Shown here: piece by piece, positions 58,877 through 64,000 of the stretch | How the letters are laid out: the number at the start of each line of letters is the position of its first letter | Numbering within the stretch: position 1 is the stretch's first letter | NCBI GenBank assembly: GCA_002692725.1 | Contig: NZLU01000023.1 | Span: 520,610-584,609, forward strand | Direction of reading: 5' to 3' | Length of the DNA stretch: 64,000 bases | Origin: Ponticaulis sp. | GTDB lineage: Bacteria > Pseudomonadota > Alphaproteobacteria > Caulobacterales > Hyphomonadaceae | The notes under the pieces: model-generated | Told to the model about the DNA's origin: nothing | What the model saw: the letters and a program-made list of their open reading frames with translations, nothing else | Database searches by the model: none | Program-made: the position numbers and the translations under genes

Positions 58877-59857
58877 TTAGGCGATTTTTTCGCCAAATCC
58901 CTCAAATGCGTCGATCATTTCGCGATCACCCGCCTCAAGCGCTTCAATCAACCGTTTCAGTTCCGCTTTGAGGGACGGCGTTTCTGGCGCGGCTTTCCGG
59001 GCAGGCTTTTGATAGGTGAGGGTGGACCAGCCATCCTGACGAATGCGATCAACAAGCTTCAGGCCGCGACCGGCAAACGCTGCCCGTACCAGCGGCTCCT
59101 GATGTGTCAGCAAGCCGGACAAGATCACCGCGCCACCTGGTTTGAGCAGCGTGGCCAGATCGGCGGACAGGCCGATTAATGGCCGCGCCAGAATGTTGGC
59201 AAAAATCGTATCATAGGGCGCAGTTGAACGGATCAGGGCAGATTTCGCGCCATTTGCCTCGAGGAACCGGATCTGATTGGCGACCTTGTTGTTTGCCGCA
59301 TTGATTCTGGAAACGCGCACACTTTCGGCGTCGATGTCGGTGCCGATCGCTGATTTGGCGCCGCGCTTGATCGCTGCAATCGCAAGCACACCAGATCCGG
59401 TGCCGACATCGAGCACTTTCCCCAGCTTCCGACCGCGCGCCTGTTTTTCCAGAGCCAGCAAACAGCCCGCCGTCGTGCCATGATGGCCGGTCCCAAAGGC
59501 TGGCCCAGCCTCGATCCACAGCGGAATACGCCCCGGAAAACCTTTGGCCAGTTCGTGCGCACCCGCTACGACGAAAGGACCGGAAATGACAGCCGGTAGC
59601 CCTTCAAGCGAGACAGAGACCCAGTCCTTGTCTTCGAGTTCTGTGACCGTCGGCGAAAGTTCGTCGCCGAACAGGGAAATAATACCGGCACAGCCATGCG
59701 CCGTCTCGAAGTCAAACGCATAGGCGGAAATGCGCCACAATGTGCGGCTTTCTTCCTTGGTGTCGACCGCCTCTGCAGGAGACGGGTCCAGCCAGGTCAG
59801 CGCCTCAGCAGCAGCTTCAACAATCTCTCTCGGAGCAGTCGCGGTCACCATATACAT
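58877..59857 (-). CDS. prmA: ribosomal protein L11 methyltransferase PrmA
   Basis: PrmA trimethylates ribosomal protein L11. The 326 residues have the N-terminal substrate domain (1-125) and the SAM domain from about 135: GPAFGTGHHGTT, LDVGTGSGVLAIAA, IGTDID and NILARPLIGL (the NPPY-like NIL motif of the family). The length is normal, with a Pro-rich end. The ATG at 59857 starts at MYMV; a second ATG lies two codons later. Confidence 0.93.
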   Translation of the reverse strand: MYMVTATAPREIVEAAAEALTWLDPSPAEAVDTKEESRTLWRISAYAFDFETAHGCAGIISLFGDELSPTVTELEDKDWVSVSLEGLPAVISGPFVVAGAHELAKGFPGRIPLWIEAGPAFGTGHHGTTAGCLLALEKQARGRKLGKVLDVGTGSGVLAIAAIKRGAKSAIGTDIDAESVRVSRINAANNKVANQIRFLEANGAKSALIRSTAPYDTIFANILARPLIGLSADLATLLKPGGAVILSGLLTHQEPLVRAAFAGRGLKLVDRIRQDGWSTLTYQKPARKAAPETPSLKAELKRLIEALEAGDREMIDAFEGFGEKIA

Positions 59858-59956
59858 GGCGTCTCATAAACTACGGATTGGTGGTTTTCGGAACCCCTTT
59901 TTATGCCCCGAAGAGTGGAGTTTTTGCATGCCCGCCCTTTGGGCGAGCTTGCCCGT

Positions 59957-60712
59957 TTACCGATCAAGCTGCGCAAGGCGCGGATCATACCAGGGCGGGA
60001 AGTCAAATGGGTTGTGAGATTTCAGCCCACGTCCCCACACACCGGCGCGATATGTGCCGGTCAGAATTTCATAGTGCAGATGGATGCCGGTCACTTGCCC
60101 GGACTTGCCCATCAGGCCGATCGGGTGACCATACACAAGAACGGCGCCGGGTTTGATGTCATCCTCAATATAGTTGAGATGCGCATAGCGCGTATAGACG
60201 CCATTTCCATGATCCATCAGTACCGCCAGGCCGTAATTGCCGTTATAACCAGCCTCAAGCACGGTGCCTGCGGCGCCGGAAAACACGCGGCTTGCGGGCT
60301 TTGAAAAAATATCGATGCCGTTATGCATACGCGTCGGAGAATTCCCAAGTGTCCGCATGCCATACCCGGAACTGACGCACGCATTGTTGGCTGGTGCCGT
60401 CACAACCGGAACATCACCGCGCGGACCTTTGACGACGACCATGCGGGAATACCCAATGACTTCGAGATCGCTATCTGTTGCCGGGGCATTGGACACCCGC
60501 GTTCCCTTACAAACGAAGAGACGCGCATTGGGGTAGAGCCTCTGAATATTCGCCGGCTGTGTCGGGCCACTATCGGGATCGACTCTGAAATTTGTGTCGC
60601 CTGCTCCTGACTGCCCCGATGCCCCGCCATTCCGAATGGGCGCGGGATCGGTCGCACACGATGCAAGGGCCAGAACAGAGACGGCGAACAGGGCGTAAAT
60701 CTTGTCAGACAT
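59957..60712 (-). CDS. M23 family peptidoglycan hydrolase lipoprotein
   Basis: The 251-residue product has a lipoprotein signal (lipobox LASC, Cys near 19), a Ser/Gly-rich linker, a region with LFVCKGTRV, and a C-terminal M23/LytM domain: HNGIDI carries the first zinc-site His and Asp, and HLHYEI the second His. All zinc ligands seem present, so endopeptidase activity on peptidoglycan is likely, unlike the degenerate EnvC/NlpD types. The ATG at 60712 is preferred over the GTG at 60718. Divergent from the following forward gene. Confidence 0.88.
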   Translation of the reverse strand: MSDKIYALFAVSVLALASCATDPAPIRNGGASGQSGAGDTNFRVDPDSGPTQPANIQRLYPNARLFVCKGTRVSNAPATDSDLEVIGYSRMVVVKGPRGDVPVVTAPANNACVSSGYGMRTLGNSPTRMHNGIDIFSKPASRVFSGAAGTVLEAGYNGNYGLAVLMDHGNGVYTRYAHLNYIEDDIKPGAVLVYGHPIGLMGKSGQVTGIHLHYEILTGTYRAGVWGRGLKSHNPFDFPPWYDPRLAQLDR

Positions 60713-60787
60713 GGACACACTCTACAATTTTCTGTTGCGTATCAGAACAGGGTTAATGCAGCTTTCCCACAGACAAACATACTCGGG

Positions 60788-61690
60788 ATGAACAGAATGA
60801 AACAAAGCCGTTGGTTTGCCTGCCTGATCTCGGCTTTTGTGGCTGTGTTTGGCGTTTCGACAGCATCTGCCGAGACGGATGCGATTGCAGATCTTGCCTG
60901 CCCCTATGTCCCGGCGCTGGGGGAGGCGCAGAAAACGCCTATCACCCCGCGTGGACTGATCGACTGTCTCGATGATCCTGATCCGGCTGTCCGCGACGAA
61001 TTTGCTTATAGCCGGTTTGCCCAACTTCTGAGGTCTGGGGAAAACTCAGATGATGAGCTCCGCATCCTCCTCGAAAGACTGACAGCACTCGTTGAACATG
61101 CAGACGCAGACCCAAACGGGTTTCGTGGTCCGTTTGCCATGCTTGCGCTGTCAGAAATTGCCCGCACGGACCGGATTGAAGCCTGGATGACACCCGAGGA
61201 AAGAAAGCACCTGATCAATACCGCCGCCTGGTATCTGGCGTCTCTCACCGATTATCGCGGCTTTGTTGACGGTGAAGGCTGGCGACATGGCGTGGCGCAT
61301 ACCGCAGATGTGTTGATGCAGCTCTCATTGAGTGACCGCGTAGACGAGATCGAGGCCGAAATGATTGTTCAAATCATCGGGCCGAGTGTCGCTCCCCCAA
61401 ATGCGCCCGCTTACACGTTCGGCGAGCCTGGTCGTTTGGCGCGGCCTATCCTGTTTCTGGCGCGGGCGGGGCTGATGGATGGTGATCGCGGGATGAATGT
61501 CTTCAATGGACTAAAGCCCAATGATCATCCGCGCTGGCAGAACCCTTACATGAATGAGGCGGGGCTGAGGGCGCTCCACAATACCCGCGCCTTTGCATAT
61601 GCAGTCTACACAAATGCCAGCGCAAGCGAGACAGAAACCGACGATATACTCGCTGATCTGGCGCTCGATTTGCTGGCGTCTCTACCCTGA
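60788..61690 (+). CDS. DUF2785 exported protein
   Basis: The 300 residues have a signal peptide (cut after ASA, about residue 28) and a helical DUF2785 domain with the characteristic DYRGFVDGEGWRHGVAH segment near 155-171 and TADVLMQLSL. The function of the family is unknown. It is divergent from the M23 gene over 75 bases and ends before a strong terminator. A start at the second ATG (60797) is possible. Confidence 0.8.
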   Translation: MNRMKQSRWFACLISAFVAVFGVSTASAETDAIADLACPYVPALGEAQKTPITPRGLIDCLDDPDPAVRDEFAYSRFAQLLRSGENSDDELRILLERLTALVEHADADPNGFRGPFAMLALSEIARTDRIEAWMTPEERKHLINTAAWYLASLTDYRGFVDGEGWRHGVAHTADVLMQLSLSDRVDEIEAEMIVQIIGPSVAPPNAPAYTFGEPGRLARPILFLARAGLMDGDRGMNVFNGLKPNDHPRWQNPYMNEAGLRALHNTRAFAYAVYTNASASETETDDILADLALDLLASLP

Positions 61691-61873
61691 TATCGCTAAC
61701 CCAGTGGATAACTCAGACATTCTTTAGGCATGTGAAATATTTGCCTGAACGCGTTAATAGAATCGCGAATTTTATAAACTATTTCTGTTATCCAATAACC
61801 GGCGGATCCTCCATTCCACCCGACTCCACCCGCCGATATAAAAATGGAAGACCAGATCCTTCTCCCAGCAAGG

Positions 61874-61908
61874 AAAACCACACCGCTCCCCACGGTGTGG
61901 TTTTTTTT
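61874..61908. terminator. strong terminator between DUF2785 gene and a reverse gene
   Basis: AAAACCACACCG at 61874-61885 pairs with CGGTGTGGTTTT at 61893-61904 in a 12-base stem with loop CTCCCCA, followed by T's to 61908. On the reverse strand four T's follow, so it may serve both convergent genes. Confidence 0.92.
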
Positions 61909-61932
61909 GGTCTGGCGTGGGCTTTGAACGGG

Positions 61933-62454
61933 TCAGGCGAAGACGTTGATGAAGCCGGGCAGGCGCTCATAGGTGCTGGTGGCGCGATCGGTATAGCCGG
62001 TGGTCTCGGCGTCATTGAAAGTCGGACGCTCGCGCTCTCGCGCCACAACCTCGTCTTCATATCCAAGATTGCGCAGATAATCCTGTAGTGCCCGATCGTC
62101 GACATCGCCCCGGTCGCTGACAAACTCGGCGGCCTCAGAGCCATAGCGCGATGTCAGGTCTTCGGTGTAAGATGCAGCGCGATCCTGGGCGATCCGGTCA
62201 GCAAGTGCATCCAGATCGACCTCGCCGGTGTCAGAGACAATGCCCACCGCATCATCGCCAAAGGCTTCACGTGCGCGGGCCGCCAGCGCGTTCGGATCGA
62301 TCTCTGTGTTTCGGATATCTTCGCGCAGGCGTTCGACCGGGCCGGGGCTGGGCGGCAGATCGGGCTGGATGGGGCGGTCCGAAACTTCGGGCCGGACAGG
62401 CACAGCGCCCCCATAACGTTGGAGGCCAGCATAGGCGGAAATAGCGTCAACCAT
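61933..62454 (-). CDS. hypothetical acidic protein with internal repeat
   Basis: The 173-residue product is acidic and mostly helical, with a Pro-rich segment (about 18-40). Residues 65-88 and 104-127 are related copies (FGDDAVGIVSDTGEVD against YGSEAAEFVSDRGDVD), each an EF-hand-like helix-loop-helix with Asp-rich loops. There is no signal peptide or membrane helix. The ATG at 62454 has GAGG about ten bases upstream; the open frame to 62499 is disregarded. No family was recognised. The gene ends near the bidirectional terminator. Confidence 0.65.
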   Translation of the reverse strand: MVDAISAYAGLQRYGGAVPVRPEVSDRPIQPDLPPSPGPVERLREDIRNTEIDPNALAARAREAFGDDAVGIVSDTGEVDLDALADRIAQDRAASYTEDLTSRYGSEAAEFVSDRGDVDDRALQDYLRNLGYEDEVVARERERPTFNDAETTGYTDRATSTYERLPGFINVFA

Positions 62455-62706
62455 CAGATTAATCCTCGTGTTCTGACAAGGCGCATCCGCGAAGAACATC
62501 AGGGCGTTTTGATGTGGTTCTTCCGTCCCATATCTGTCGTTCGCGCGGGCTGCTGATATTCTGCCGCAGCCGACACGTCGGGTGTGGATGAAAGGGTAGG
62601 CGTGAAAGTTTTAACAAATGTTAGCAAGTCTTGCTGAATTCTTAAGATCAGACGGAGCAACGGCCCGTCCCATCGACTTCCCCTAGCTTTGCGCTATTAC
62701 TCCTTC

Positions 62707-63318
62707 ATGATGTTGCGCCTCAAACCCTTGCTCATGCTGTTTGCGAAGCTCGCTCTGGCCGGGCTGCTCGTCACCTCTGTCATGCGGCCTGCCGTGGCGA
62801 CGACAAAAATCCTCACCTGGGAAGATCTCTGGCCGGAAGGAGAGAAAGAGCTCACCGAACTCATGTATCAGAGCTATCTCGCTGATCTCGAGCGCCAACT
62901 GAGTGACGAGTCAGGCAAGAACGCGCCGCCATGGGCGACTCCGCGTCGTGGCCCTCCCGGGTCTGAAATTCCGGAAGGTAGCCGGGCCGATGAGGCGCGA
63001 CAGTTTGGATCCTATGCAGCCGTCGACGCGCTTGACGGTCAGACGGTTCAATTATCCGGATACATCGTTCCATTCAATTTCAACGCCGAGCAGGAATACT
63101 CTGAATTCCTGCTCGTGCCCTATTTCGGCGCCTGTATTCACGCGCCGCCACCACCGCCCAATCAGACCGTTTATGTTCGCTCAGAACGCCCCGTAACCAT
63201 TAAAGACATTAGCGCGGCCTATAAAATTGAAGGCATGATGCATGTCGAGAAAGCCCTAAATGATCTCGGCAATGCGGCCTACACACTGGATTTCAAGAAA
63301 CTGAGCCGGGTGAATTAG
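62707..63318 (+). CDS. DUF3299 exported protein
   Basis: The 203 residues have an N-terminal hydrophobic signal or anchor (to about residue 30), a Pro/Glu-rich linker, and the DUF3299 domain from about 115: SGYIVPFNF, EFLLVPYFGACIHAPPPPPNQ and YKIEGMMHVEKA, all family hallmarks. The single Cys sits in the CIH motif. DUF3299 proteins are periplasmic and often near transport or metal genes; the function is unknown. The start could be 62707 or 62710; both ATGs lack a clear ribosome site. Confidence 0.82.
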   Translation: MMLRLKPLLMLFAKLALAGLLVTSVMRPAVATTKILTWEDLWPEGEKELTELMYQSYLADLERQLSDESGKNAPPWATPRRGPPGSEIPEGSRADEARQFGSYAAVDALDGQTVQLSGYIVPFNFNAEQEYSEFLLVPYFGACIHAPPPPPNQTVYVRSERPVTIKDISAAYKIEGMMHVEKALNDLGNAAYTLDFKKLSRVN

Positions 63319-63334
63319 GTTGTTTTCTTTATGC

Positions 63335-63424
63335 CTCGCGCCGGTTCGCTATGCTCGTGAGTTTTATATTTGAGTGTGCTCGGTGATGTTTTGAGTTTGA
63401 TCTCGCGCCAGTTCGCTTTGCTCA
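63335..63424. repeat. degenerate direct repeat, CTCGCGCC-GTTCGCT type
   Basis: Copy one at 63335-63357 and copy two at 63402-63424 are 23 bases long with three differences (CTCGCGCC then G or A, GTTCGCT, TGCTC). GTTTTATAT recurs at 63361-63369 and 63472-63480, followed in each case by GAGT-TGCTCGGTG-like sequence, which leads into the 61-base repeats. Confidence 0.55.
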
Positions 63425-63485
63425 CGGCTCCGATGGGGCGGACATGCGTCCGTCGCCCGGTCGGGCTCTGGGTTTTATATGCGAG

Positions 63486-63546
63486 TTTGCTCGGTGCTGA
63501 TGTTTCGCAAGCTCAACGCACCTGCGCCTGCGCTTTGCTTGTGGGG
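63486..63546. repeat. 61-base direct repeat, copy 1
   Basis: Starts TTTGCTCGGTGCTGATGTTT and ends GCTTTGCTTGTGGGG. The second copy lies 214 bases further right with two differences, so 59 of 61 bases agree. The right part, read on the reverse strand, is related to the repeat at 19480-19504. Confidence 0.8.
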
Positions 63547-63661
63547 CGGCCAACACGGACATTGGTTCGCGGCGTGCACAAGCGTGTTTTTTGCCTCACG
63601 CTGCGCGGCAGCTCCGGCGGGGCGGGCTGACTGCCCGACATCCGGTCGGATGCTGAGTAGC

Positions 63662-63687
63662 GCACCACACAAGCGACCGCGCAGGCG
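63662..63687. repeat. 26-base element matching 19480-19504
   Basis: GCACCACACAAGC, then G, AC, C, GCGCAGGCG. It differs from the copy near 19.5 kb at two positions and lies between the two 61-base repeats. Confidence 0.6.
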
Positions 63688-63699
63688 AATTTTTTTTGG

Positions 63700-63760
63700 T
63701 TTGCTCGGTGCTGATGTTTCGCAGGCTCAACGCACCTGCGCCTTCGCTTTGCTTGTGGGG
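63700..63760. repeat. 61-base direct repeat, copy 2
   Basis: Same sequence as 63486-63546 except for A to G and G to T changes. The pair brackets the copy of the 26-base element at 63662-63687. Confidence 0.8.
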
Positions 63761-63870
63761 AGCTCCACACTGACGTTCGAGAAAGGCGCGCAGCCCTGAG
63801 CACGACCCATCGCGAAGGCGGAGCCGTAGCGGGCGGTCAAATAAAAAACCGCGAGCATAATTTTAGAGAG

Positions 63871-64000
63871 ACCGCACTTGCGGTGGGGGCGGCGGATCGA
63901 GACAACTCAGATCCGGGAGGCCTCGGAACGGGTCCGGTCGAACACCGAGGCCGATTTGCTCAAGCCCCGAAGAGGCGAGCCAGTGAATGAGATTAAAGTC
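63871..64000 (+). ncRNA. candidate structured RNA or structured leader, cut by the window end
   Basis: Three perfect or nearly perfect hairpins follow one another: ACCGC-ACTT-GCGGT (63871-63884), GGATCGAG-ACAA-CTC with a bulged A then GATCC (63894-63914), and GGCCTCGG paired with CCGAGGCC (63919-63926 and 63945-63952). A TATAAT-like hexamer is absent but ATAATTTT lies just upstream at 63857. No known family (RNase P, tmRNA, SRP, 6S, riboswitch) was recognised. Confidence 0.3.

Larger units (their letters stand above)
63319..64000. other. non-coding region with repeats and hairpins at the window end
   Basis: No convincing gene is present in these 682 bases. Repeats fill about 63330-63760, then a hairpin-rich section runs from about 63870 to the edge. 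It holds an oligo-T stretch (63690-63697) and no recognised RNA gene. The next gene lies beyond the window. Confidence 0.55.

Noticed and set aside
63370..63803. Small genes in both directions (86, 106 and 96 codons) at the right end
   Set aside because: They overlap the repeats, have poor start contexts and cysteine- and arginine-rich products with no family; the region is better read as non-coding.

Overview
The window looks like chromosomal DNA of an alphaproteobacterium of the Caulobacterales, most likely family Hyphomonadaceae. The evidence is the order of the division and cell-wall (dcw) cluster, the FliX gene divergent from flgI, the fliL-fliM-DUF6468-MotE flagellar block, a DksA with almost no zinc cysteines, and a perfect CtrA box plus a GANTC methylation site in front of ftsZ. 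No tRNA, rRNA, insertion sequence, prophage or CRISPR array was seen. Layout. 1-365 is the mraZ control region, with helically phased MraZ-type boxes. 366-11470 is a tight forward operon: mraZ, rsmH, ftsL, ftsI, murE, murF, mraY, murD, ftsW, murG. 11467-15262 holds three reverse genes: a haem-c protein, a DUF6702 protein and an M1 peptidase. 15597-19408 is murC and murB, with a reverse-strand TIR-domain gene between them. 19556-24632 holds accessory genes: methyltransferase, EthD-like protein, ClpP-like exported protein, SixA and an S9 peptidase. 24733-37940 is flagellar. The reverse units are flgF-flgG-flgA-flgH and flgI-flgJ-flgN-like. The forward units are fliX, dksA and fliL-fliM-DUF6468-motE plus a 1148-residue exported repeat protein. 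38011-45833 holds a patatin-like lipoprotein, PhoH with a terminator-like leader, a gamma carbonic anhydrase, a tandem GIY-YIG-like protein, a flavodoxin-fold oxidoreductase and a large TIR-membrane-WD40 protein. 45939-50550 resumes the dcw cluster: ddl, ftsQ, ftsA, ftsZ. 50869-56956 is lpxC, bamD, recN and ligA. 56976-63318 is housekeeping and envelope genes (M24 peptidase, prmA, M23 lipoprotein, DUF2785, DUF3299). 63319-64000 is non-coding, with repeats and a run of hairpins. The mur, fts and mra genes build lipid II and drive septation. FtsA and FtsZ form the cytoplasmic ring, FtsQ, FtsL, FtsW and FtsI act at the membrane, and LpxC and BamD serve the outer membrane. The flagellar block encodes the distal rod, the P and L rings, the C-ring protein FliM and stator-linked proteins. 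The most unusual points are: two TIR proteins of different architecture lodged at breaks in the essential cell-wall cluster, one predicted to span the membrane with a periplasmic WD40 sensor; the approximately 26.5 kb block separating murB from ddl; the phased MraZ operator; a terminator-like structure in the phoH leader; six DDxHG repeats in FliL; and a dispersed non-coding repeat family.
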